Source of the DNA: Epiperipatus broadwayi
Lineage: Eukaryota; Onychophora; Udeonychophora; Euonychophora; Peripatidae
Direction of reading: 5' to 3'
NCBI GenBank assembly: GCA_028023455.1
Contig: JAQFVV010000001.1
Span: 26,280,426 to 26,344,425 of the forward strand
Length of the DNA stretch: 64,000 nucleotides
Shown here piece by piece: positions 50,066 to 61,106 of the stretch (the first letter of the stretch is position 1; each line of letters starts with the position of its first letter). The notes below the pieces were generated by a model. It searched no databases. It saw only the letters and a program-made list of their open reading frames with translations, and was not told the origin of the DNA. A program made the translations under genes and the position numbers.

Positions 50066-52136
50066 TTATGGTCTTGTAATTTTCTCATTTTGCATTTTTC
50101 GAAATCATTTAATTAATACAATGTCAAAATTAAATATTTTAACTTTTAAAATGTCCTAATTCACTCATGTTAATCTTTTTTTTTTAAAAAAGTGAACACC
50201 AAATCAATTTATTTTCAATCATTCTGAAGCAATATTGTTTACAATTAAAAAAATAAATATTTCTAATTGCAAATAAAATTCCACAATAAATCAATTACAG
50301 GATAAAAAAATAAATATATAGAACTTTATTTTTTTTTAAGTTAATGATTTAACCAGTTTGATAATTTTAAAAATGGAAAGGTTGCAATTACTGATGAAAT
50401 ACCTGAAGAAACTTTCAAATATAAAATGGTGTAAAATGTTTGAATTTTTTTAAAAATATGTAGGACCATGAAGTTATGCTACCTGATTTTATCGATGCTT
50501 CTGTTGTTGCAATTTTTAAAAATTTAAAAAGAAATTGATAAGATTATAGTAATTATCATAGCAAAATTATTATTATCCACTTCAGCAAATTATTTACAAG
50601 GATTTTCCTTCACTAAATTGATTTCAGTCATAGATGAATAATTACTAAGAATTTCATATGTTTTTAGAGAAACAAGAATCTGTATAAATATAATTTTATT
50701 GTCTGGCAAATATATGAAAAATATTGGTAATAAAAGATTGATTTATATACTGCCTTTGTTGATTTGGTCAAAGAATTTTATTCAATTAATATAATAGGTT
50801 TTATGACATTGTTTGAAATTAATTTGTTCACTAAAATTTATTCACATTATACACTTTCTTTTATATTACTAATGTAATATAATTTACTGATACATATAAT
50901 TTTTATATGATTCTTTAGTGGAGAAACACTATTTTTAAAATGTTTTAAAATATTAATTTTAATATCTGAAAACAAAATTATTTGTATTTTGATTGCTGAA
51001 TTTTGAAAGTGAAAGAACATTTTCTTGTTTTAGTAGTTTTAGATTGTTGAAATCATACGAGAATCTTGTTTATTGTTTAGAGTAATGTTAGATAATTTTG
51101 CGATGTAGATTGATAAATCTATTATGCAGTTTTAAAATGATAGTGACCTTGGGATTATGAAAAGAAACCAATGGGATACTTTATATGTAGGATTTATAGA
51201 GAATAGAAAGTAACTTATATTATTATCTTAGTAGTTTATGCAAGTACAGATAACATAGTCCTGAGTCTTGTATATATTTTTCAAGGGCAGTGTCTTTCTT
51301 AGTATTAAGTATTTTAATGTTCGAATGAGCTGATAAATAGCCTGGACATTATTTTATATTTGAGGTCATTAGACAGAGAAGTCATACTTCTTCATATGCA
51401 CTGTTGCCATGTAGATTATCCCATATATTTATACTACTGAGTTTATACTCTAGTTAGTTCTTCATGCCTATGCAATGTATCGCTATCTTAATTTCAAAAG
51501 CTGTTGCATCATACAGAATTGTATTTATGAAGGAAAATAATGAATAATTTTTGAATTGTAGAATCATTATTTTGAAAGAAGATGAGATAGGTTTTTCTTG
51601 TTTTGATTTTTATATTAAATTCAAATGAGATTAAAAGTAAATGCAAACTATAATAATAATAAAGAATCATAAATATTTTTGTATTTTATTAAACTATTTT
51701 AAAAAATATATGAGATAAATTATTCACGAGATTTTTGAATAATTTTGGATATTTTGAGTATACATGGTAATGCATATTTTAAAGAATAGAACATACAGAA
51801 GAAACAGCATAAAATAGAATGAGTAGTTATATTTTGTGAATATTATTTTATGTTTTTAAAACACACAGTGCCAAGCAAGGTATATAAAAGTATGTCAATC
51901 ATATTATCTTATTCAAGTCAATTTATTTATTTAAGAAACCAAGATAAATATTTTAAATAACATCAGTACTATCATAGTAGAAGTTTAATTAACTTATTAT
52001 AAAATCTATGAACATATCTTAAAAAAGAATGTTACTTCAGTAGTTTATATTTTTATATTTTCGTATATACTTACGAAAAACATGTTTAAAACATGTCAAT
52101 TAATGAATATTATATTCAACTATAAGTGTATTCGTA

Positions 52137-52137
<1 letters not shown>
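50065..52137. other. AT-rich region without recognised genes
   Basis: Only low-complexity sequence is visible. Confidence 0.5.
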
Positions 52138-52168
<31 letters not shown>

Positions 52169-52181
52169 CATCATCATCATC
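52138..52181. repeat. (ATT)n(ATC)n tail of LINE2
   Basis: On the plus strand ATT units are followed by ATC units and then the LINE2 3' UTR, so in element sense it is a (GAT)n(AAT)n tail. Confidence 0.9.
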
Positions 52182-52433
52182 GTTCAAAAGGACTTTATTG
52201 AATATAACAAGAAAAGGGTTACATTTATAACTATTTTACCACATGCAGATGAATTGAAGTTAGTATAAATAAGTTGAAAATTGTAATGGGGGGGGGGGGC
52301 AATAAAAACAAAGGATATGCATGTGGTTTATAATTTTGAGTTTACATGTCCCTCCTTAAAATATACACATCCAATTAGTTTTGTGCACTTGTAAGGCTCT
52401 TAGTTCTGTTTTTTATTAGTCTTTTTTTTTTCT

Positions 52434-55400
52434 CTATAATTTTGAGCGCTGCTGTAATATAGACCAAGTGGATGTGTACATCTTTTGGGATACAATTTTT
52501 TCATCCCTTAAGCTGAGCTGTTCCATTTTGTTCCAGAATGTGTTTGGTTGTCTTCTTGGATTATTGTTGTACATGAAGGAGCATCTTGTACACCATAAGT
52601 GGAAATAATATAAAAGTACTTGCTCAAATATGTGGGTAGCTACCCTTAACAAATGATTGTAAAAGGGTTTGAATGTTACAATTTCTTTGTTTGCACAATG
52701 ATGGTATAGATGAACGAATATTATCAAATACAGGGCAGGTAAAACAAATGTTCTTGTGTCTCAGTTTCTCTATAACACAACCAGTATATGTCTTCTGTAT
52801 TTATGTAATGCCTTCTATATCTCCAAAAGTGTAATGTTGGCAATGCTTCAAGATTTAATTTGAGTAGAAAATCATAATATTTGGGTTCTAATGACCAGAA
52901 TTTAAATTTTCGGGTTAGTTGTCTATTGTTAATATTTAAAATTGGTCTTTTATCATTTAGGGGAGAGCAAATTATCTAGTATACATCCCAATATTTAAAT
53001 TTATTTTGAGAAGGTGAAAAAATAATGTTTGTAATGTTAAGAATTAGTGTAAGCAAGGTTTTCCAATATCCATTGGTTGGTGGTGGTTTATCCATTGAGG
53101 TAATCTTGAAGAACACTTTCATGTATGGAAATAAATAAGTACATGCAGAAATGAGATTTAATGTATTTAAATGTTAAAAATATGTATTGAATGTAGTCCT
53201 AAACCATTTTGTATTAGAGGAGCTTGAATACGTTTTAGTGAAACTGAAACAATCTTTTTTTCCCCACAGCAACTTTTGACATAATGAGTTTATTTTACTA
53301 GTGAAAGATTTAGTAAATAGTATTATTGGAGAATAGTATGTGATTCGAGTCATAATTAATAGATTAAACAAGGATACTTTAGAATACAATGAAAGGTAAG
53401 ATTTTGAAAGTGAATCAATTATATTTTCTATTTTATTTTTAATTTTGTTTTGTATTTGTCGACGCATTTCTAGATTGCTCAGATAGAAGGGGAATCCCAC
53501 AAAAGAGCTGGGTTTTCCTTTGAAATGTTGTGTGTGAAATTGTCCTGTATATATTGACCACACAGAAGATTTATCCATGTTAAACTCCAGCTTGTATTTA
53601 TTAGTGTATGAATTAAAAATATTCAATAGAGTTGGGATCTGTTTTTTAGAAGTTAAAAAAATTAAGACATCATCCATGTAAGCAATACAGAAGATGTTTG
53701 CTTTCAGACCAGGTATGGATATGCCTGATAATTCTTTTTCTATCATATTCAGTAAAGGATTGATATAGAAAGTAAAAAAAAAGCACTTAGTGGTGAACCT
53801 TGTGGAATTGAACAATAAGGTACAAAAAGGAGGAAATTCTTACCATTAAGTGTAATATGTATTTCTCGACTTAATAGAAGATTGGTGATTAAATATCTTA
53901 AGGATCTTGGTATTGCTGTGTCTGCTAATGCTTCAACAAGGAGTTCAATTGGGATCATATCAAATGCTGATTTTATATCCAGTTGGATTACAACTGGACT
54001 ATATTTTTTATTATTTCCGACAGAATCAATAACTGTTTTGAATAGAAAGGCTGCTTGCATTGTAGATGAGCCTTTCTTAGCAAACTGCATTTTAGATAGT
54101 ATAGGTATAATATAGGGTTCTATTTTGTCTTTAATGATTTACTCCAGCAGTTTGATACCAAGAGGACTCATTGATATGGGCCTTAAATTGTTTAGTGTGG
54201 TTATTTTTTCATGTGTTTTCATAAATGGTACTAGCAAAATAGGGTATAATCCATGTATATGATAGATCTTTTTTGTTAGAAAGTTTGCTAGATTACACAG
54301 ATACTGAGCAGTAAATTTTTCTAAATGCTTGAATACAAAGCAAGGTATACCATGCATTCCTGTGTGACTGGAGTTTGGGGTTGATGCTAATTTTTGAATA
54401 AAGTCTTTGGGAGTAAATACTATATCTTCTGGCTCACCGAGAAAAAATGGTGCAGGGCTGAATTTTTTCTTCTCTTGAAGTTTGGATTTGAAATGTGTGT
54501 AGAGAGATAGCAACATGTTGTAACCAGAAATTATATCTTTTTTATTTTAATTGCTGTCGGTATGTGAGTTAATGGCTTTTGTGAGTTAATGGCTTTTGTC
54601 CCAATGCCCAGCGAATACAGTATCTGGACCATGTGTGTGTCTGTGTCAAAAATAGTTTTCTTTTTTAATTGCCAGGTATTCTTTAAGTTCTTCAGAGACT
54701 GATTGATAAAGTTTCTTCAGGGCAATCACATTTTAACAGCCTTGTTTATTTGTAGTACTGTTTGTGATTCTTGTGTGTGTTTCATCTACAAGAGCTAAAA
54801 GCCTTGAAGGGGCTGGGGTAGCCCTTGTTATGACATCAATTGTATATGAAATTATGTTAACAAAGGCAATCCATGTTTGCACTGGATCCATTTCAATGTC
54901 TCGAAGTTTGAAGATATATATATATATATATTTCTGAGAATAAATATTCTGGGGTTCGACATGGAAAGAGCACTCTAATTGTGTTACCAATAGATGTTAT
55001 TGATCTGTATATAAAATCATTCTTTAGTGAAACAATAATTGCAGAATGATCTGATAATGATGAGTTTTTTATTGTTAGGCTGATCATGTGATGTAACACT
55101 GGTGAGTAGAAGACCAGGTCAATTAATGATGAAAACCTGCCATTATTAAATGTTACTGAATTCTGTGGGAGATAGCCTTCCCCACTCATGAGTGGTATGG
55201 CTAGTAAGTGCAACCATTTTGTGATAAACTCATTGTAAGACATTTTGAAATCACCAAGTAAAATTAATGGATGTGATGAGGATGCTATTTTGGAATTTAT
55301 AATTTGAATGATTTTATTAATTGCTGTATGATTTGGAGGTAAATAAACAAATGCTACATTCAATGTAACTGTTTTATCATATAAGGTTATAATTAATATG

Positions 55401-55702
55401 TGTGCATCTATATATATTATTTTGAATGAATAGAAGGGGCAGGTTTTCATTACTACTACTCCTGTTCCTGCTGAGGGTGAAAATGATGTTTGGGAGAATG
55501 CTGAGTATCCTTGATTATTAAGATAGTTAGATGGATTAATCTGAGATTTATTATAAATTTTTGTTTCAAGTAGCCCTAGCAAATGAGGTTGTATAATTCC
55601 AAGCCATTTTATTAATTGATAGTTTTTTTCCAGTGAGTTTAATCCACGGATGTTTAATGACGCTATTTTTATTTTCATTACAGTTTCACTCAATAAAAAC
55701 AA
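52434..55702 (-). pseudogene. LINE2 ORF2 remnant (endonuclease and RT)
   Basis: 55702-54893 encodes an APE-type endonuclease with LNIRGLN, LLETK and SDH motifs, but the GDFN motif reads GDFK, removing a catalytic-site asparagine. RT pieces follow in several frames: LRPISMSPLGIKLLE near 54139, VIQLDIKSAFD and SIPQGSPLSA in 54090-53749, and AYMDDVLIF with its intact catalytic pair in 53815-53174. The C-terminal end is 52727-52434, finishing in a TWSILQQRS segment. Frameshifts between these pieces make it non-functional. Confidence 0.88.
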
Positions 55703-55721
55703 AACACACCTGATGCAGTAA

Positions 55722-57237
55722 TTAGATTATAATTTTATATAGTTTAGATAACTTACACAAATTATGACAAAAAAATTTTATGTTTGGAGGTTCTACTTCT
55801 CCCTCCTGTGACAATTTTTGCACATTTGCTTTTTTATTGGTGCTAAGGTCTTCATCTAAAGGGTATTCAAACTCAGTAGCCATTGAACTCATATTTGCTT
55901 TTCTTATTTTTTTATGATCTAATATCTGGGGCATATCATCTTCACTGAGATCAGTAGGCACTGCTGTATTTTTTTGCTTTGTTTGCTTCATGGTCTGCCT
56001 AGTTTTCAGTTGGCAGTGTCATTTATTTTCGCTTTTATAGGTGGCAGGCAAGGCATTAGATAGTCTATAATATCTTGCGAAGTTTTGTTAAGGGGTGTTT
56101 TTGATTGTTTGTGATTTTGGCAATCACTTTTTAGTATTTCTTATTGAGATGAGCTATTTTCCTGTAACACTGGTTTATCCTCGTCATTCTGTGATTGATT
56201 TTCAGGTAAAATTGATTCACTTTCGTCATTGCTCTCTGGTGACGTTTAGATCGTCTGTTACATCATCATTAATTGGATTATTTTGATAGCAAATTGTAGT
56301 CAATTCACTTATCAGTTGAGTAGTGAATTCTGTGTTATTTACTTGTGCATTTCCACATTGATGACTCATATCACAGTGTTTATATTTAAGTTTTGGGAAT
56401 GCATTTATAATATGCCCTCTTTGTTTGCAGTGAAAACATTGCAGTTTAAGTCCATAAATTATTATGAGTAGCTGCACTTCATGATCGGTTATAAGAGTGG
56501 GAATATCATTTGGATTTACATTTTGATTTAATTTAACTTTAAAATGATAACTGCTTCCATAGATCAGTATCGGAGTTTCTTTTAAATATATAGGTTGAAA
56601 AGCAACAACAACTCCGAATGGTTGCATTAATTTATTGAGGTCATTTATTGTATAGTTAAAGTACGTATTTTTGATTGTGCTGGTAATAAAGTTTTCTCTA
56701 TATTGGTTAACTTTTACTAAAGCATATTTCCCTAATGTTTTAATTGTTTTATCAAATTTGTTTTTTTTTTTGTTATTCGCTATAGAATTCAATAGCAAAA
56801 TAGCGAGGATTTGGATGATCTGTAATGCGCAATATAGAATCTCATAAATTTTTTGTGCCTAATTCTTCATATAGCAAATCCTTTGGAAATCTATACAGCG
56901 AACAATTTATATCTGTAATTGCAAGGATAACAGACCGGTCAGTAAAGAAACGTTTAAATGACATAAACAACTCACATGGGATGGTCATATTAAAGCGTTC
57001 AGATATTTGCATTAGACTTTCATTAGTCCAGTTCTCTTCTTCTATTGTATTAACTAGTAATGGATTAGATTCTGAAATCATATCTAGTTTCATTAGATCA
57101 TTCATTGTTGAACGACGAAATCTTGAAACCGGAGTTTGATTTTTTTTCCATGTTCTGAGGAAAATCTCCTTTTTTAGTGGATGCTTTGATTGCATCAGCA
57201 TGAGAAATGCTTGCTGCATTCAAAGAGATCGCCATAT
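55722..57237 (-). pseudogene. LINE2 ORF1 remnant
   Basis: Frames at 57219-56842 and 56798-56226 align with LINE1 ORF1: VSRFRRSTMND, then RFNMTIPCELFMSFKRFF and LYRFPKDLLYEE, then a CFHCKQRGH segment, a partial CCHC knuckle. 55991-55722 is the C-terminal part. The probable start is the ATG at 57237. The frame is interrupted at about 56840 and 56225. The GRP AT-hook seen in LINE1 is not evident. Confidence 0.8.
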
Positions 57238-57240
57238 TGG

Positions 57241-57451
57241 AGTAAAAAAAAATAACTGCTTGCATACAAATTCCTCGTGGGAGGAGTTTTTTTAAGTTTG
57301 AAAAACTATATATACTGAATGTTGGATTGCTTAGAGTCAATCCGGTTTATTTTAAATAAAAAAATTTTTAGTTTTATTATTACTAGAAATATATAATGTA
57401 TCCTACCGATATCTATGATCATTAAACCAGCTGGTGCATGCACACTCTTGT
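57241..57451. other. Junction between LINE2 5' region and LINE1 tail
   Basis: These ~210 bases hold the upstream region of LINE2. They include a short frame upstream of the probable ORF1 start but nothing recognisable. Confidence 0.5.
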
Positions 57452-57469
57452 ATTATTATTATTATTATT

Positions 57470-57513
<44 letters not shown>

Positions 57514-57524
57514 TATTATTATTA

Positions 57525-57573
<49 letters not shown>
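57452..57573. repeat. (ATT)n(ATC)n(ATT)n tail of LINE1
   Basis: Alternating blocks of ATT and ATC units on the plus strand. In element sense they are the 3' tail. The same ATT/ATC alternation occurs in the LINE2 tail. Confidence 0.92.
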
Positions 57574-57574
<1 letters not shown>

Positions 57575-57816
57575 AAGCAAAACTTTATTGAGTCTAAAAA
57601 GTTACAGAGTCACATATAGTACTATATTGATTTGTTACAAATGCAAAACAAATTACAACAACTTTCAGTATGTAAGTCTTTATCAATTCTGCATACTTTC
57701 TTTCTTGTTTTTAAATTTGGTCTTCTATTTAGTTCAGTTTATGCTTGCATCTCTTTGAAGTTGGAAAAAAAGCTGATGTTGAAAATGTCATCATCTATCA
57801 TATTAGACTTTATATT

Positions 57817-60800
57817 TTATAGACTGGATCTTTGTTTCAAGTGTGACCATGTGGCTGCAAACACATCTGGTTGAGCTAGGATGCTGTCTCTTTTTCTGAA
57901 CAGTTCTAGTTTTATTGAATATGTTGCTGGGTGGCGTCGAGGGTTATTAGCAAGTGCAAAAGTGCATCTGGTACACCAGTAGGCATAAAGGCTATATGTT
58001 GCTGCACGAATAGCAGGGATGTTGCCTTTTTTAAATGTATTTATTATTTCATCAATTGAAATGATAGCCTTTCTGTATGTGGTAAACATTGTGTGACGTA
58101 TTGTTTCTAGTGCACTGCAGGAATGAAGAAAATGATCTTGTGTCTCTTCTTCTCTATGACATAGCCCACACATGGGGTCTATATTTGTGTAGAATCTACG
58201 AAATCTGAGGAAATGTGTTGTGGGTAGAGCATTAAGATTAAGCTTAAGTAGAAAATCAAATAATTTTGGTTCTAATGACCATTTTCTGAATTGTTGCAGT
58301 AGTTGCCTGTTGTCTATCCCAAGAACTGATGGATGTAGATTAGGTGTCTGGTTTGGGTTTAGTATATTATAAATGTCCCAGTATGTATACTTGTTGTCAT
58401 TATTGAGTGATATTTTGTTGTATATTGGCTTGAGTTCTTCAATCAGTGTGGATAGATATCCATATGAAGGGGGTGGTCTGTCTGTGGGTATTATACTAAT
58501 TACACACTCCAGGTCTGGAAATCTTTTTATGGTTGCTGTTATTAGATTTACTGATTTCTGTGTGTAAAAAACATTGATTGTATGGAGTCCAAGTCCATTG
58601 CTATGTGGTGGTCTGCTCAGATTTTTTAAAGAGATTGCCACTGTCTTTCTCTTCCATATTAGTTTGTTACAGATTGATGAGATTTTGGATATGAATGTTT
58701 TTGCAAATTTGATTATAGGTGTGTAGTAGGTAATTTTTGTAATTATAAGTTGATTAAATAGTGCTACCTTTGCGTATATTGACAGGTATGACTTTTCAAG
58801 TGAGGTTGTGATTTTTTCAGCATCTTTTTTTAATTTATTTTGAATTTTTTGCCTCATTCCATTGGTTCCAAGGTAGAATGGGAAACCAAGGAAAGCAGAT
58901 GGTTTACCATTAAACATCTCTGTACAGTGCTTGCCTGTGTATATTGACCATGCAGCAGTTTTATTTGTGTTAATTTTTAAATTAAAATTTGAGGTATAAT
59001 TCTTGATTATCTCTTGTAATATGGGGAGGTTCTTTTTAGAGGGGAGGAAAATGGTTACATCATCCATATAGGCTATGCATGATATATTTAAAGCAGTGTT
59101 TGGGATTTGAATGCCTTTTATTTTTTTCTGTATCTCTATTAATAGAGGATTTATATATATTGTAAAGAGCAAGGCACTGAGGGGGGATCCTTGTGGGATG
59201 GATTGACTCGGTCTGAAGGTTGGTGAATTTTTCCCATTCAATGTGATGTGAATTTCATGGCTGAGTAGCAGATTGGCTATTATATATAGTAGGGATGGAG
59301 GTATTGTTGTTTTTTTCAGCACATCTAATAATTTGGCTATAGGCACTGAGTCAAATGCTGCCTCAATGTCTAGTTGAACTATAATTGGTGCATATTTCTT
59401 TCTTTTTTTTACTACTTCGATTATTGTTTTGTACATTAAGGCACCCTGGCCAATGGATGATCCTTTTTTGGCATATTGTGCTGATGATAACACAGGGAGT
59501 ATATGTTGTTCTATTTTCTCCTTTATTACTCTTTCAAGAATTTTTATTCCTAAAGGTCCCATTGAAATTGGTCGTAGATTAGATAAAGATGATATTGCTG
59601 TTGGTTTTTTGTTAAATGGAACCATTGCAATTGGGTATAGACTTTGTATGTTGTAAATTTTTTGGGATATGTAATTGGCTAAATCACACAGGTATTTGGC
59701 TGTGAAGTGACTAAGATGTTTGAACACAAATTTTGGAATTCCTTGTGGTCCTGGGTGACATGTGTTTGTTATTGTTGCAAGTTGAAATACAATGTCAGTT
59801 GTTTTTATTGGTGTGTCTGTTTCAGGGTCTCCAAATATGTCTTCATTTGGTATGTACACTCTTTGTTTTTGCAGTTTTTTTTTAAAGTGGTGATATATTG
59901 GGTTTATCATGTTATGTCCAGCTGTTATAGAGCCATCTATTTCAAGTGCCATAGGCACTCTGACTGTGGATGGGTATCCCAGTGCCCACCATATGTATGC
60001 TCTGGTCCAAGTGTGTTGTTGGGTAAGGTATATTTTTTTCTTTTTTATTGCTACATATTGCTTTAGTGTGTTGCATGTATTGTTGTACATTTCTGTAAGT
60101 TTTTTTATTTGTGTTTGATTATCTGTAGTTGGTCTGGAAATGGTTATTCTTTTATGTAGTTCATCTGCCAAAGCTAATAATCTGGTGGGGGGTGTTGAAT
60201 TGCAGGTAATATGATTGATGTTGAAAGAAAGTATATTGGTGAATGCTATATACTTTTGTACTGGATCGAGTGACATGTTTTGAAGTTTTTGGAGCATTAT
60301 ATATGTTTCTGAATATAGGAATTCAGTTGTTTGTGCTGGAAGAAGTATTCGCATAGTCTTTTGAAGGGCTATTGTTGTATTCTGTATTTTTGTTAGGTCG
60401 AGGGTGATGAACTGGGCAGCATGATCTGAGATTATAGATGGACAGAGTTCAAGATTAAAATAATGATGTAACATTGGTGAGTAGAAACACAAATCAATAA
60501 GTGACTTATATCTATTGTTATTAAAAGATATTGAGTTTAATGGGAGAAAACCTTCAGCACTCATAAGTGGGATTGTTATTTGATGGATCCATTTGGTGAC
60601 AAAAGTTTGGTAGGTCATGTTGAAATCTCCCAGGAGTATTATGGGATTTGGTGTTGCTGTAAGCATTGAATTTATTGTTGCTATTATTCTGGAGATGATG
60701 ACAGGGCCTGGTGGTATATAGACAAATACTAGGTTAAGTGTGATATTTTTATGATGGAGTGTTATTATGATAAGATTAGAGTCAATATATATAATTTTAA

Positions 60801-61053
60801 AAGAATCAAAAGGGCAGTTGTGGGATATAATTATACCTGTGCCACCTGATGGTGATGATGATTGCCTTGAGCAGGCACAAAACCCTTGGCTGACTAAATA
60901 TTTTGAAGGATCAATTTGAGAGCCACTGTATATTTTTGTTTCCAATAGCCCCAGTATGTGTGGTTGTGTTGTATGTAACCATTTTTTGAGTTCAAAAAGT
61001 TTTTTGATGGCATTTAAGCCTCTAATGTTTAGAGATCCAATTTTTATCTTCAT
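57817..61053 (-). CDS. LINE ORF2: APE endonuclease and reverse transcriptase
   Basis: A protein of 1078 residues. The endonuclease occupies about residues 1-220: LNIRGLN (8-14), the metal-binding Glu38 in LLETK, GDFN (142-145) and SDH (209-211), all intact. The reverse transcriptase covers about 430-800: LRPIS (493-497), motif A LDIEAAFD (561-568), QGSP (621-624) and catalytic YMDD (662-665). A C-terminal zinc-binding motif follows (C962, C965, H974, C979) after an NALPTTHFLR helix, like the zf-RVT region. It would nick DNA and copy element RNA at the target. The start ATG aligns with the endonuclease start in the LINE2 copy and lies 53 bp after ORF1. No RNase H domain is seen. Confidence 0.95.
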   Translation of the reverse strand: MKIKIGSLNIRGLNAIKKLFELKKWLHTTQPHILGLLETKIYSGSQIDPSKYLVSQGFCACSRQSSSPSGGTGIIISHNCPFDSFKIIYIDSNLIIITLHHKNITLNLVFVYIPPGPVIISRIIATINSMLTATPNPIILLGDFNMTYQTFVTKWIHQITIPLMSAEGFLPLNSISFNNNRYKSLIDLCFYSPMLHHYFNLELCPSIISDHAAQFITLDLTKIQNTTIALQKTMRILLPAQTTEFLYSETYIMLQKLQNMSLDPVQKYIAFTNILSFNINHITCNSTPPTRLLALADELHKRITISRPTTDNQTQIKKLTEMYNNTCNTLKQYVAIKKKKIYLTQQHTWTRAYIWWALGYPSTVRVPMALEIDGSITAGHNMINPIYHHFKKKLQKQRVYIPNEDIFGDPETDTPIKTTDIVFQLATITNTCHPGPQGIPKFVFKHLSHFTAKYLCDLANYISQKIYNIQSLYPIAMVPFNKKPTAISSLSNLRPISMGPLGIKILERVIKEKIEQHILPVLSSAQYAKKGSSIGQGALMYKTIIEVVKKRKKYAPIIVQLDIEAAFDSVPIAKLLDVLKKTTIPPSLLYIIANLLLSHEIHITLNGKNSPTFRPSQSIPQGSPLSALLFTIYINPLLIEIQKKIKGIQIPNTALNISCIAYMDDVTIFLPSKKNLPILQEIIKNYTSNFNLKINTNKTAAWSIYTGKHCTEMFNGKPSAFLGFPFYLGTNGMRQKIQNKLKKDAEKITTSLEKSYLSIYAKVALFNQLIITKITYYTPIIKFAKTFISKISSICNKLIWKRKTVAISLKNLSRPPHSNGLGLHTINVFYTQKSVNLITATIKRFPDLECVISIIPTDRPPPSYGYLSTLIEELKPIYNKISLNNDNKYTYWDIYNILNPNQTPNLHPSVLGIDNRQLLQQFRKWSLEPKLFDFLLKLNLNALPTTHFLRFRRFYTNIDPMCGLCHREEETQDHFLHSCSALETIRHTMFTTYRKAIISIDEIINTFKKGNIPAIRAATYSLYAYWCTRCTFALANNPRRHPATYSIKLELFRKRDSILAQPDVFAATWSHLKQRSSL

Positions 61054-61106
61054 GTTACAGGATAATTTTATAACAGGGTATTGATTTTTTAATTCTAAAT
61101 TTTTGT

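Larger units (their letters stand above)
52138..57240 (-). pseudogene. Decayed full-length LINE copy (LINE2)
   Basis: Same family as the intact LINE next to it and in the same orientation. ORF1 parts occupy about 57237-55722, ORF2 about 55700-52434, then a 3' UTR and an (ATC)n(ATT)n tail (plus strand 52138-52181). Order and spacing are conserved but frameshifts and stops break both ORFs. The 3' UTR motif CTTTATTGA (plus strand 52191-52199) matches the one in LINE1 at 57582-57590. Confidence 0.9.
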
